From positions 1-48,801 of the forward strand of contig CAYVMN010000005.1 in assembly GCA_964452575.1 (NCBI GenBank): 48,801 bases of DNA. The letters are read 5' to 3'. Shown here one piece after another: positions 1 through 8,753 of the stretch. The position numbers were made by a program, and so were the translations under genes. The notes under the pieces are model-generated. The model worked only from the letters and a program-made list of their open reading frames with translations. It was not told the origin of the DNA and searched no databases. The stretch's first letter is position 1. Each line of letters opens with the position of its first letter. Source of the stretch: CAYVMN01 sp964452575 (GTDB lineage: Bacteria; Desulfobacterota; DSM-4660; Desulfatiglandales; Desulfatiglandaceae).

Positions 1-103
1 CCATGTAACGTCCGAGCGGGAGACCGGCAAGGGAGACCCCTAGGAGGGGGAGTCCAGCCAGCATAGATCCCATGGTAAATGATTTCAAAATAATCCCCTT
101 CAC
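1..103 (-). CDS. N-terminal fragment of a small membrane protein (AtpZ/AtpI-like?), cut by the window edge
   Basis: An open minus-strand frame runs off the left edge. From a GTG at 101-103 it encodes about 34 residues with a hydrophobic stretch rich in Gly and Leu that ends in LGRYM. A short hydrophobic segment closing with G-x-x-LGRY resembles the first membrane helix of AtpZ/AtpI-type proteins, which accompany ATP synthase operons, but the piece is too short to be sure. The same frame is open upstream to a TGA near 143 without another ATG or GTG. A weak AGCAGGA lies about 10 nt before the GTG. It could also be any small integral membrane protein. Confidence 0.35.
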   Translation of the reverse strand, partial: MKGIILKSFTMGSMLAGLPLLGVSLAGLPLGRYM

Positions 104-206
104 AATGTTTAGATCCTGCTCCGGATGTCTCTTCAGGCCATGAACTCACAATTTGGATCGGCCTTGGGATCCAAGTTGTCCCTGCAAATTTATTAGGTAT
201 GAGGGC

Positions 207-1001
207 TCATCTCTCCAGACCTGACAATGCCCGCGCCCTCATCTCCCGGTACCCCAGTTCCATCAGGTATTCGAGATTAACAATATCCGCAGTATTATAT
301 TTGATTAACTTCTCCAGGGCATTTCTATCTCCCCACTGATATGCCCTCCACAGCATGGCCGCGTCGTATCCATCCATTCCGTCTATTTCGGGATTGCGAA
401 AGACCCCGAGATCCTTCTCGATCTTCTTGAGGCCTCCCCTGTAACCCAGTCCCCTCAGCAAGAACTTGAGATCGATGTGGGCAGGGGGCAAAACGATACC
501 CGGAAACCAGCTACGAATAAAAGGCAGGTCAAAGTTGGATCCGCTGAAGGTAATAACCAGGTCATACTTGGCGATGCTCGCTTCGAATTCATCCAGATCG
601 ATCCCGTTAACGAAGGTCTCAACAGTGTCACCATTGTAAAGCCCGATCACCATTATCTCGTCGATACCTTGATATCCCCCGCTCGTCTCTATGTCCAGGT
701 AGACCGCCTTCTTCCTGAAGGCATCAAACATCCGCCATATATCTCCTGACGAAAGCCGGCCAGTGAAATAAAGGATGTCCTCGCGGTGTTCAAGGGAGGC
801 CTCCAATTCCCGTCGCACCATTTCATCTCGCGCCGGAGAAAATATGGTTTCACTGCATGTCAGAAAATGCTTCCACGTGCGGATACCCCTCTCCCAAAGC
901 CTCTGTTCCGTCTTTCTCCCTATTCCCTGAATATGGATAAACGTGTGCTCAAGCAAACCAGGTTCTCCCTCTGCCAGCTCATTTTCCCTTCTCTGGGACA
1001 T
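207..1001 (-). CDS. Ribonuclease H-like (DEDD) exonuclease domain protein, YprB type
   Basis: The protein has 264 residues from the ATG at 1001. A GTG 18 nt further upstream is an alternative start. Residues about 24-47 form a helix-hairpin-helix-like segment (GIGRKTEQRLWERGI). The rest is a DEDD exonuclease core: Exo I DIE (D103, E105), Exo II NFD (D158), a HID motif near 177, and Exo III YNTAD with Tyr235 and Asp239 in the YxxxD spacing. All four acidic residues are present, so metal-dependent 3'-5' nuclease activity is plausible; the substrate is unknown. The family (RNase_H_2, YprB) is common in Desulfobacterota and Firmicutes. The start overlaps the end of the upstream binding-protein gene by 23 nt, suggesting coupled translation. 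Confidence 0.8.
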   Translation of the reverse strand: MSQRRENELAEGEPGLLEHTFIHIQGIGRKTEQRLWERGIRTWKHFLTCSETIFSPARDEMVRRELEASLEHREDILYFTGRLSSGDIWRMFDAFRKKAVYLDIETSGGYQGIDEIMVIGLYNGDTVETFVNGIDLDEFEASIAKYDLVITFSGSNFDLPFIRSWFPGIVLPPAHIDLKFLLRGLGYRGGLKKIEKDLGVFRNPEIDGMDGYDAAMLWRAYQWGDRNALEKLIKYNTADIVNLEYLMELGYREMRARALSGLER

Positions 1002-1740
1002 AACTCTTGATGATGGCACTGTACCGGCTGGTCCTGCGTAGCTCTTTCAGCCCCTCATTGAAGTCATCTCGGACTTTCTTGTCAAGAAACGCGACACGAT
1101 AAGGCGTGGGCCTAAAGATGTGGTGGATGGTAACTGGTTGGGTGGTATCAACCCGTGTATTGCGTGTTCGAAGATAGTAGAAGATATTCTTGTCCAGTAC
1201 GATCGTTTCGGCTCGACCTGAATACAGCAAATTGATTTGGAGGTTTTGATCGGCGATTTCCTTGTACCTCTTGTTTGTCCGGGCCATGTCGGCAAAGTCC
1301 TTGCCCAGATAAATAGCTGCCTGTTGAAACGCTACGGTACTCCTATCCTTTAAATCCTGGACATCCTTTATGAGGTAATTCTTTTTTTCCAAACTGACAA
1401 CGACATTTTCATAGACTATATGCTCATCAGAATAGAAGGCCTCGAGACCGCAGTCGGGATTGACGGTAAGTACACCATCCACTTCCCGATTGATGAGTTC
1501 CAGGTTGCGCCTGCCCTGAGGCACGTATTTTGGCCTGACTGAATAACCCTTCAGCCCCAATGCCTCTCTTACAATATCGAACTCCATCCCCGAGTTGGTT
1601 TCAGGGATGTTATATGGGGGCAAGGCCAGACCTATCGCCAGGGTTAGCTCTTTTGACGCCCCAACGGCCGCCAAAGCCCAGACCCAGGTCAAGAGAAACA
1701 GGAACAACATAAGAGAAGCAGCTCCTCTTTTTGGCTTCAT
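979..1740 (-). CDS. Periplasmic solute-binding protein, family 3 (SBP_bac_3)
   Basis: The protein has 253 residues. The ATG at 1738-1740 is chosen because GGGAGG sits 6 nt upstream and a signal peptide follows directly (basic MKPKRG, then a hydrophobic Leu/Phe/Trp run ending AVGAS). The mature part shows the type 3 binding-protein pattern: LTLAIGLALPPYN near its start, GMEFDIVREALGLKG, then GVLTVNPDC and a second lobe with YRVAFLDKKVRDDFNEGLKEL. Such proteins bind amino acids or similar small polar ligands for ABC importers, or act as stand-alone sensors. No permease or ATPase gene lies nearby, so this one may signal or work with a transporter encoded elsewhere. The ligand cannot be told from sequence. 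Confidence 0.78.
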   Translation of the reverse strand: MKPKRGAASLMLFLFLLTWVWALAAVGASKELTLAIGLALPPYNIPETNSGMEFDIVREALGLKGYSVRPKYVPQGRRNLELINREVDGVLTVNPDCGLEAFYSDEHIVYENVVVSLEKKNYLIKDVQDLKDRSTVAFQQAAIYLGKDFADMARTNKRYKEIADQNLQINLLYSGRAETIVLDKNIFYYLRTRNTRVDTTQPVTIHHIFRPTPYRVAFLDKKVRDDFNEGLKELRRTSRYSAIIKSYVPEKGK

Positions 1741-1756
1741 ATATGCCTCCCTTTTC

Positions 1757-2065
1757 TCATCTCTCCTTTTTGGCACTTCCCCGCACCGCTGTCATAGACC
1801 TGTCCATTTCCATGACGCCGACAAACACCGCGGACTGCATCTCTTTGACCACCTGTTCAATCTCCAGTGTTGAAACAGTGGGCTGATCAGCCAGGCGGCG
1901 GATCTCCCAGGCCACCGCTGCGATGAACCCGAGAGGTCTTTGCAGGGCCCTTGCCTGAAGGTTGAGATTGGTCTGGAATTCCTTTCTATATGTCCTTCTT
2001 TCAGGATTGGGTTTTAGAAAATCAGATACTTTCTTGGTTAGCGTTTGAGTTAATTCAGCGTTCAA
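1757..2065 (-). CDS. Small protein of unknown function
   Basis: The 102-residue frame starts at a TTG (2063-2065), the only usable start after an in-frame TGA. GAGGG lies 12 nt upstream. The protein is charged and mostly helical in composition, with one hydrophobic segment (LGFIAAVAWEI) near the middle, and no signal peptide. It ends 16 nt before the binding-protein ATG, so the two probably share a transcript with the RNase H-like gene. I do not recognise the family. The amino-acid composition looks like real coding sequence, but the TTG start and the lack of a known homolog leave doubt. Confidence 0.45.
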   Translation of the reverse strand: MNAELTQTLTKKVSDFLKPNPERRTYRKEFQTNLNLQARALQRPLGFIAAVAWEIRRLADQPTVSTLEIEQVVKEMQSAVFVGVMEMDRSMTAVRGSAKKER

Positions 2066-2416
2066 CGAGAGCGATGTCCCTCACAAAAAAAGACATAAAA
2101 AAGAGGTAGGAACAGGCCGCCATAATAGGTCAAGGCCGCAGGGATCTCCTCGATTACCGCCTGCCCAATGATATCCTACGGGGCCGAGTGCCAGACAGAT
2201 AAACAGATACAGAAGTGGTCGCCTCTTGCGGGAGGAGAATACGGAAATCTGGCCTTATGTGTCAAGCTAAATCCGATTGAACGCGCCCGTCTCGGCTGGG
2301 TGCGAGCGATGGCGGGCTGGCACAGGGAGCTAGGGGTGGGTCAGACCAAATTATGGCGGAATTGTGACGCAGTTTGTAAGGCCAGGAATTGCCTTAGGGA
2401 CCACACATTTTCGTGG

Positions 2417-2445
2417 TTGACTTAACCCCTTTATTTTTCGAGAAT
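2417..2445 (+). promoter_or_regulatory. Candidate sigma-70 promoter for the protease gene
   Basis: TTGACT at 2417-2422 and GAGAAT at 2440-2445 are separated by exactly 17 nt, about 155 nt before the start codon. The -35 matches five of six consensus bases, the -10 four of six. This is pattern matching only. Confidence 0.3.
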
Positions 2446-2474
2446 TCCATGCGTGGCTCATGGCCTTGCTTATC

Positions 2475-2490
2475 TTGCACAATTCTTGCA
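2475..2490 (+). promoter_or_regulatory. Candidate sigma-54 (-24/-12) promoter
   Basis: TTGCAC, five bases, then TTGCA matches the TGGCAC-N5-TTGCA pattern except that the -25 G is T. It lies about 110 nt before the protease start. The missing G of the GG pair makes it weak. Confidence 0.25.
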
Positions 2491-2598
2491 CCATTAAAAT
2501 GGTTCGGCATCAAATCTGCAATTCTGGCCCTTTTTTGCCGGAGCATAAGATGATTTTATTGGAAGCAGGCAGTGGGGGTCAGAGGCAATACAGGTAAC

Positions 2599-5412
2599 AT
2601 GCTCAGTAGATTCCGATTCATAGTATGCCTTATCCTTGTTATCTTTTCCCTTTCATTTGAGGTGTGGGCTGAAGCGCCTCTATGGCGGGTAAGCGCCTCA
2701 TCCAGGGACTCATCCTACAGGAAATTTTCTCCAGACACTATAATTGTGAAATTCAAGGCTGACACGTCACCTCATGCCAGAAGCCTCGCACTCCAAAAGA
2801 TGAAGGTTAAAATATATAAGGAATTTAAATACGTTGGCATTTTTGTGCTAAAGGCCATTGATAAGAAAAGGCCCGTTAAGGAGATCATAAAAGAGTTATA
2901 TGAATCGGGGCTGGTAGAATACGCGGAGCCGGATTATGTGGTGTACATGGACCTCACGCCCAACGATCCACAATTTGATCAACTATGGGGGCTTTATAAC
3001 ACGGGTCAAAGCGGGGGCACAGTAGATGCCGATATTGACGCGTCTGATGCATGGGACATAAACACCGGCAATCCGGACATCGTTGTGGGTGTAATAGACA
3101 CAGGCGTTGATTACAATCACGAGGACCTGTCAGCCAACATGTGGACGAATCCTGGAGAAGTCCCTGGCAATGGTATCGACGACGATGGAAATGGTTATGT
3201 CGATGATGTCCACGGTATAGATGCCTGTAACAATGACAGCGATCCCATGGATGATAATGGCCACGGCACGCATTGTTCGGGGACGATTGGCGCAGTAGGA
3301 GACAACGGTCTCGGCGTAGTCGGAGTCAACTGGAATGTCAAGATCATGGCCCTCAAGTTCCTCAGCTCAGGTGGAAATGGTTATACGTCAGACGCCATAG
3401 AATGCCTCAATTATGCTGTTATGATGAAGAGCACCTATGGCGTGGACATAAGGCTCACAAGTAACAGCTGGGGCGGCAGCGGATACAGCCAGGCCCTTGC
3501 TGACGCCATAGAAACCTCCAAGAACGCAGGAATGCTCTTTATTGCGGCTGCTGGGAATTCGTCGAGCGATAATGACAGCACCCCCCATTATCCTTCCTCC
3601 TACCCTAATGACAATATCATAGCGGTTGCAGCGACAGATAGAAATGACAACCTCTCGTCCTTTTCCTCTTACGGTGCAACGAGCGTCGACCTTGGGGCCC
3701 CGGGAAGTTCCATTTTGAGTACTACTCCCAATAACACCTATTCTACCTATAGCGGTACCTCCATGGCCACACCCCATGTGGCAGGTGCCGCTGCCCTGAT
3801 CTGGGCAAGGTATCCTTCTTATACTTTTAGTGATGTTAAGAACCTGATAACAAGCACCGTAGACCCCCTATCTTCATTGTGGGACAAGGTCATGTCAGGT
3901 GGCAGGCTAAATGTCTATACTGCCCTTTCCTGCAGTCCAGGGAATCCGTCCATGAGCATATCTTCTCCGTCCTCTGGATTCAGCGCCGTAGTGAATCAGA
4001 GCACGACCGTTGCCATAAGGCTGACTGACTGCGGCTCTCCGGTTACCGGAGCGACCGTTACCGTAAGTCCCACCAACGGAGATCCCGCGTTTAACTTATT
4101 AGACAATGGGGTTTCTCCTGATACCACAGCCAATGATGGGATATATAGCAATACCTGGACCCCTTCAAGGACTGATGCAGTCACCCTAAATATTGAGGCC
4201 TCCGGTTTTGGCGGTACCCTTAGCGGATCTGTGGCAGGAAATGTTATTGAAAACTACACCTATAATGATCAACTGACCTACAACTGGGTAGATGCTACCA
4301 TGGGAACCAGGATTTCGCCTTTTTATGATGATGACTACGAATCAGTAGCCATTGGATTCAATTTCGTGTTCTATGGCAATACATACAGCGCGGTCAAGAT
4401 CTCCTCGAACGGTTATCTCACCTTTGGCACAAATGCAGTAGAATATATTAACGACCCTATTCCATCCACTACCGACCCGGACGACCTTATCGCCCCCTTT
4501 TGGGACGATCTAAACCCGGAAACAGGAGGATCTGTATATTATCTGCTTCAAGGAACTGCTCCCAACCGAACCCTGACGGTCGAATGGTTGAACCTCCCCC
4601 ACTACTACTATACCGGCGCGGTGACATTCGAGGTAATCCTCTATGAGGGAACCAATAATATTGTTTTCCAATACCAAGACGTAGATTTCGGGAATTCAAG
4701 CTATAATAGGGGTGCATCCGCGACAATAGGAATTGAGAATTCTGATGGAAGCGTGGGGGTCCAGTACTCCTATAATCAGGCATCGGTGTCGGAAAACATG
4801 GCAATCCTCTTTTCCTTAAGCTCAAGCCCAAGCGTACCGACTGCCACTTCTGGATCCGCGACATCTATTGAGTCCACTTCTGCCACATTAAACGGAACTG
4901 TCAACCCCAATGGTGCCACAACGACGGTTTTGTTTGAATACGGAAAAGACGTAAATTACGGCAGTTCAATTACCGCCACCCAGAGCCCTCTTGCCGGAAC
5001 CGTTGCCCAATCAGTTAGTGCTAGACTCACTGGACTAAAGGCTGGTATGACTTATCATTTCCGGGTCACGGCAACCAATAGTGTCGGGACGGGCAACGGG
5101 TCAGATAAGTCGTTCACAACCACAGCGCCGGATGTGGTTTATGTTGAACCAGGTGGCTCATGCGGGGGAAATACCCCCTGTTATGCCACAATACAGGAAG
5201 GGATCAATTCTGCAGGTGCAGGTGCCTTAATCAGGATAGCGCAAGGGACATACAGTGAGAGTTTCACCCTGGGTCAATCCAAGGCCATAACTCTCCAAGG
5301 TGGATGGGATCCCACATTCACGACCCAGACATCTGGAACGATAATCAAGTCACCCACGGTCACAAGCGGATCAATTACCTTCCAGAACCTCGTAATAAGG
5401 CCTTTACCCTGA
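2599..5412 (+). CDS. Secreted subtilisin-like (S8) serine protease with C-terminal accessory domains
   Basis: The protein has 937 residues from the ATG at 2599; a GTG at 2572 is possible. A signal peptide (LSRFRF, then a hydrophobic run to WAEA) sends it out of the cell. Residues about 45-118 look like a fervidolysin-type propeptide (TIIVKFKADTS). The catalytic domain follows with all active-site residues: VVGVIDTGVD (Asp167), NGHGTHCSGT (His222), AAAGNS (oxyanion Asn320) and GTSMATPHVAGAA (Ser388). An NDDGNG-like acidic loop suggests calcium binding. Behind it lie a beta-rich segment (about 460-545), a nidogen/choice-of-anchor-like domain (about 550-720, GFNFVFYGNTY, SSNGYLTFG), a fibronectin-III-like domain (about 755-845) and a start-of-beta-helix segment (YATIQEGINSA, LQGGWD) to the end. 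It is probably extracellular and involved in protein scavenging. It stands alone, not in an operon. Confidence 0.92.
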   Translation: MLSRFRFIVCLILVIFSLSFEVWAEAPLWRVSASSRDSSYRKFSPDTIIVKFKADTSPHARSLALQKMKVKIYKEFKYVGIFVLKAIDKKRPVKEIIKELYESGLVEYAEPDYVVYMDLTPNDPQFDQLWGLYNTGQSGGTVDADIDASDAWDINTGNPDIVVGVIDTGVDYNHEDLSANMWTNPGEVPGNGIDDDGNGYVDDVHGIDACNNDSDPMDDNGHGTHCSGTIGAVGDNGLGVVGVNWNVKIMALKFLSSGGNGYTSDAIECLNYAVMMKSTYGVDIRLTSNSWGGSGYSQALADAIETSKNAGMLFIAAAGNSSSDNDSTPHYPSSYPNDNIIAVAATDRNDNLSSFSSYGATSVDLGAPGSSILSTTPNNTYSTYSGTSMATPHVAGAAALIWARYPSYTFSDVKNLITSTVDPLSSLWDKVMSGGRLNVYTALSCSPGNPSMSISSPSSGFSAVVNQSTTVAIRLTDCGSPVTGATVTVSPTNGDPAFNLLDNGVSPDTTANDGIYSNTWTPSRTDAVTLNIEASGFGGTLSGSVAGNVIENYTYNDQLTYNWVDATMGTRISPFYDDDYESVAIGFNFVFYGNTYSAVKISSNGYLTFGTNAVEYINDPIPSTTDPDDLIAPFWDDLNPETGGSVYYLLQGTAPNRTLTVEWLNLPHYYYTGAVTFEVILYEGTNNIVFQYQDVDFGNSSYNRGASATIGIENSDGSVGVQYSYNQASVSENMAILFSLSSSPSVPTATSGSATSIESTSATLNGTVNPNGATTTVLFEYGKDVNYGSSITATQSPLAGTVAQSVSARLTGLKAGMTYHFRVTATNSVGTGNGSDKSFTTTAPDVVYVEPGGSCGGNTPCYATIQEGINSAGAGALIRIAQGTYSESFTLGQSKAITLQGGWDPTFTTQTSGTIIKSPTVTSGSITFQNLVIRPLP

Positions 5413-5555
5413 GAGCCACCATGCCAGCATTAGTCATATTCCTTCTAGCAGTTATCAACTTTCTCCCCATGATCCGATGGTCTAACAGGGCTTCATACGT
5501 TCCATAATCGGGTGCCGCTCTGTGGTGTTTCTGTTTCAGGCAATAGAATTTGCCT

Positions 5556-5584
5556 TTGACAATCAATCTGTACTAAAATAAAAA
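5556..5584 (+). promoter_or_regulatory. Candidate sigma-70 promoter for ftsH
   Basis: A perfect TTGACA (5556-5561), a 17-nt spacer and TAAAAA (5579-5584) lie about 110 nt before ftsH in an AT-rich stretch. The position and the perfect -35 make it the best promoter candidate in this gap. Confidence 0.45.
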
Positions 5585-5696
5585 AAATCATATGGATTTT
5601 CCCGGTTTTTTACAGGTATCCTAAACAACGAAGGCAAGTTCCCTTTAATTGAGTAGCGCCTTTGTTGGCGCCAACTAGATCTTTAGAGGTGCAGAG

Positions 5697-7502
5697 ATGG
5701 AAAAGCATCACAAATTCTCTATTTGGTACGTTCTGGTGGGGGTCTGGGTCGTCCTTCTGATTCAAAACTACCTGGCCTCTGCCTTCTCTATCAAGACGAT
5801 TCCCTACAGCCAGTTCCTGGAATGGCTGAGAGAGGGTAAGGTGAGCGAGGTGGCAATCAGCGCAAATAGGATCCAGGGAAAGATAAAGGCAGATGGAGCC
5901 AAGGACCAGAAGCCTGAAAGGTTCAAGACTGTCCGGGTTGATCCGGAGATTTCAGGTCTGCTTGAAAAATACAACGTGACCTTCAAGGGTGAGGTAGAGT
6001 CTACCTTTTTGCAGAATCTGTTTTCCTGGATCTTTCCGGTGTTTCTCTTTATAGGGATCTGGTATTTCTTCATGAAGCGGATGACGGGTCAGCAACCTGG
6101 GTTCATGACACTGGGAAAGAGCAAGGCCAAGATCTACATGGAGAACGAGCTAAACGTTACCTTCGAGGATGTAGCAGGAGTGGATGAGGCCAAACAGGAA
6201 CTGGTCGAGGTGATCGATTTTCTTAAAGAACCTGAGAGATTCACCGCCTTGGGCGGGAAGATGCCCCGTGGGATATTGTTGGTGGGGCCACCCGGCACCG
6301 GCAAGACCCTGCTTGCCAAGGCCGTTGCCGGGGAGAGTCATGTGCCGTTTTTCAGCCTGAGCGGCTCCGAGTTCGTGGAGATGTTTGTAGGCCTGGGCGC
6401 GGCGAGAGTGAGGGACCTGTTTGTCCAGGCCAAGCAGAAGGCCCCCTGTATCATCTTTATCGATGAACTTGATGCCCTGGGAAAGGCAAGGGGCTTCGGG
6501 ACCATGGGGGGTCACGATGAACGGGAGCAGACCCTAAATCAACTCCTGGTAGAGATGGACGGGTTTGATCCCCAGGTAGGTGTTATATTGATGGCAGCGA
6601 CAAACAGGCCTGAAATCCTTGATCCAGCATTGCTTAGGCCTGGCCGATTCGACCGCCATATCCTGGTGGATCGCCCCGATAAAAAGGGAAGGGAGGAGAT
6701 CCTGAAGGTCCATTTAAAGAGTATCCCTGTGGTGAAGAATCTGGATGTGGAAATGCTGGCGGCCATGACGCCCGGGATGGTAGGGGCCGACCTGGCCAAC
6801 CTTGTAAATGAGGCGGCCCTACTGGCGGTTCGAAGAAACAAAAAGAAAGTGGGTATCCGTGAATTTGAGGAGGCAGTTGAAAGGGTAGTGGCGGGTCTTG
6901 AGAAGAAGAATCGGCTTATCAACAAAGAAGAGAGGGAAATAGTTGCATACCACGAATTGGGCCACGCTATCGTTGCCTTCTCGCTGCCTGGCACCGATCC
7001 AGTACACAAGATCTCTATCATTCCCAGGGGTATAGCTGCCCTGGGCTACACTATGCAGGTCCCCACAGAAGATCGTTTCCTCATGAAGAAGACCGAGCTG
7101 GTAAACAAGATCGCAACCCTTCTCGGGGGGCGTGCATCAGAAGAGATGATATTCGAGGATATTTCCACCGGTGCCCACAATGACCTAGCCAAGGCCACAG
7201 GCATCGCCATGAGCATGGTCAAGGAATATGGTATGAGTAGCAAGGTAGGACAGGTCTATTTTGCCCGGGAAAGAAAGGCCCCTTTTATGAGCTTGGGGGT
7301 GGAAGGGGCGGGGGAATACAGTGAGGCCACCGCTGAAATGATCGACAACGAGGTCCGGGAAATCATCAGTGAACAGTACAAAAAGGCCATGGAAATCCTC
7401 CAAGGGCACAGGGAAGTACTCGAAGAGGCAGTCAAAATCTTGCTTGAAAAGGAAAAAATTGACGGTGAAGAGCTAAAGGCCCTTATGGAGAAATACTCTT
7501 AA
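5697..7502 (+). CDS. ftsH: ATP-dependent zinc metalloprotease FtsH
   Basis: The 601-residue protein is of usual length for FtsH, the membrane-anchored AAA protease that degrades misfolded or short-lived membrane and cytosolic proteins. Two membrane segments (about 9-27 and 106-126) flank a periplasmic domain (IPYSQFLEWLREGKV). The AAA module has Walker A GPPGTGKT (197-204), Walker B IIFIDELDAL (Asp256, Glu257) and the second region of homology ending RPGRFDR (314-320). The protease module has the zinc site HELGH (419-423) and the third ligand Asp496 in AHNDLAKA. The central pore residue lies in a segment MFVGLGAARVRD where FVG is kept. All key residues are intact. GAGGTGCAGAG before the ATG provides the ribosome site. 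The bactofilin gene follows after 130 nt. Confidence 0.97.
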   Translation: MEKHHKFSIWYVLVGVWVVLLIQNYLASAFSIKTIPYSQFLEWLREGKVSEVAISANRIQGKIKADGAKDQKPERFKTVRVDPEISGLLEKYNVTFKGEVESTFLQNLFSWIFPVFLFIGIWYFFMKRMTGQQPGFMTLGKSKAKIYMENELNVTFEDVAGVDEAKQELVEVIDFLKEPERFTALGGKMPRGILLVGPPGTGKTLLAKAVAGESHVPFFSLSGSEFVEMFVGLGAARVRDLFVQAKQKAPCIIFIDELDALGKARGFGTMGGHDEREQTLNQLLVEMDGFDPQVGVILMAATNRPEILDPALLRPGRFDRHILVDRPDKKGREEILKVHLKSIPVVKNLDVEMLAAMTPGMVGADLANLVNEAALLAVRRNKKKVGIREFEEAVERVVAGLEKKNRLINKEEREIVAYHELGHAIVAFSLPGTDPVHKISIIPRGIAALGYTMQVPTEDRFLMKKTELVNKIATLLGGRASEEMIFEDISTGAHNDLAKATGIAMSMVKEYGMSSKVGQVYFARERKAPFMSLGVEGAGEYSEATAEMIDNEVREIISEQYKKAMEILQGHREVLEEAVKILLEKEKIDGEELKALMEKYS

Positions 7503-7632
7503 GCGGCAGGCCAGGAGCTGTGGAAGCAATGAGGAAAGAGGAAGATGCTATTATGATTGACCTGGGGGTTTGGTTGGGTTAGATTCAATGGGAGGCTGCA
7601 AAAGAACTATAATATCATGGAAGGGGGGTTAC

Positions 7633-8109
7633 ATGCTAGGAAAGAGTAAGGACATCAAGGAGGCCGATGCGCCTGCCATAAGGCCAAGCGCCCCGGCGGA
7701 GAAGACCATTATCACCAAGGATATCTCTATCGAGGGTGAAATCAGGGGTAAAGAGGACTTGGTGATTGAGGGTGCGGTGAAGGGAAGCATCCAACTGGAA
7801 GGGCATCACCTTACTATAGGTCCAAAGGGCCAGGTAGAGGCAGAGGTGAATGCAGAAAATGTAACCATCAGCGGCAGGCTCATGGGCAACGTCAAGGCCC
7901 TGGGCAAGGTGGAGATCACTCGGGAGGCGAACTTCAATGGTGAGATCAAGGCCAAAAATCTCTCTGTAGAGGATGGGGCTTACCTCAAGGCCGTGATCGA
8001 GCTTGAACCCCACCAAAAGATCGACTCCACTCTTAAGGTGAAAGACAAGAAGGGCTACGGAGATGACACTCCCCCAGCCTTGGCCGTGGAGCCCCCAAAG
8101 GTGAAGTAA
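7633..8109 (+). CDS. Bactofilin family cytoskeletal protein
   Basis: The protein has 158 residues. ATG 7633 is chosen because GGAAGGGGGG precedes it; the same frame is open further upstream, but without a comparable site. The core (about 30-125) consists of short repeats with alternating beta strands: SIEGEIRGKEDLVIEGAVKG, LTIGPKGQVEAEVNAENVTISGRLMGNVKA and so on, as in bactofilins (DUF583), which polymerise into filaments used for cell shape, wall synthesis or polar positioning. The ends are Pro-rich and disordered, as is typical. No M23 peptidase partner gene is adjacent, unlike many bactofilin loci. The next gene starts 3 nt after the stop. Confidence 0.92.
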   Translation: MLGKSKDIKEADAPAIRPSAPAEKTIITKDISIEGEIRGKEDLVIEGAVKGSIQLEGHHLTIGPKGQVEAEVNAENVTISGRLMGNVKALGKVEITREANFNGEIKAKNLSVEDGAYLKAVIELEPHQKIDSTLKVKDKKGYGDDTPPALAVEPPKVK

Positions 8110-8112
8110 TCA

Positions 8113-8718
8113 TTGGCAAAACCGGCCCAACAAGCATGGGAGAATCCATCTCTTCATCCTGGTCGACAGGAGTACACAAGCAAGGCGCTTCGCCTGTTCG
8201 TGGAGGGCCTCGGGGTGGAGGGAAAGGCACAGATCCTGGATGTGGGATCTGTCTGCGGGGACAATATCAACTTCTTTGCCAGGCTCATCAAGAGGCTTTA
8301 CGTCTGCGACATTTTCTTCCACCTGGTTCAGGGTGTCGGTAAGGTGGACTCTTCGCACCAGGTGTGGGAACACCTTGACTATCCGCCGGGGAGCTTTGAG
8401 GGAATCTTGCTGTGGGACCTTATTGACCGGTTAGAAGATGGAGATGCAAGAGAGGTTGTAAGGCGCTGCTACAGCATGACAAAGCGTGGTGGCATGGTAA
8501 TGATGCTTGCCACAGGCCAGCAGGCCTTCTCAAAGGTGTTGAACTCTTTTGTAGTCATCAATGAGTTTCGGGTGTATTTACGCCCCAGGGAAGGGCAGCA
8601 GCTTCCCCTTTACGTGCGTCAAAACCGCGAGGTGCTGGAAATGCTGGCTCCTTTTGACCTTATTACCTCTTTTATTTACCGCGACGGTACAAGGGAGTTC
8701 CTCTTCCGGCGGCCTTGA
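8113..8718 (+). CDS. Class I SAM-dependent methyltransferase-like protein
   Basis: The 201-residue protein starts at TTG 8113, three nt after the bactofilin stop, with AGGTGA 8 nt upstream, so it is probably translated by coupling. The fold pattern is that of a Rossmann methyltransferase: motif I ILDVGSVCGDN (about 42-52), an acidic residue ending strand 2 (YVCDI), motif IV region FEGILLWDLIDRLED and a hydrophobic strand GGMVMMLATG. Motif I lacks the usual GxGxG, with Ser-Val-Cys in its place, so SAM binding may be altered or lost. The C-terminal part (YVRQNREVLEML, FLFRRP) is not recognised. The substrate is unknown. Together with the bactofilin it may form a two-gene unit. Confidence 0.65.
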   Translation: MAKPAQQAWENPSLHPGRQEYTSKALRLFVEGLGVEGKAQILDVGSVCGDNINFFARLIKRLYVCDIFFHLVQGVGKVDSSHQVWEHLDYPPGSFEGILLWDLIDRLEDGDAREVVRRCYSMTKRGGMVMMLATGQQAFSKVLNSFVVINEFRVYLRPREGQQLPLYVRQNREVLEMLAPFDLITSFIYRDGTREFLFRRP

Positions 8719-8753
8719 GGCTCAAATGAATAAAACGACCAAGGAGGACTATT

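Larger units (their letters stand above)
2066..2598. other. Intergenic region, about 530 bp, divergent promoters
   Basis: The stretch separates the minus-strand group from the protease gene. An 85-codon plus-strand frame (2168-2425) has no recognisable similarity or ribosome site and I do not call it. Promoter-like sites near 2417 and 2475 are listed separately. No RNA gene was recognised. Confidence 0.4.

Noticed and set aside
2168..2425. 85-codon plus-strand frame before the protease gene
   Set aside because: It has no ribosome site, start context or recognisable similarity. It may be a relic but there is no evidence.
5304..5412. Truncated C-terminus of the protease (beta-helix domain cut short)
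   Set aside because: The short beta-helix-like end is found in similar secreted Desulfobacterota proteins as far as I recall; nothing downstream continues it in another frame, so I do not claim a truncation.
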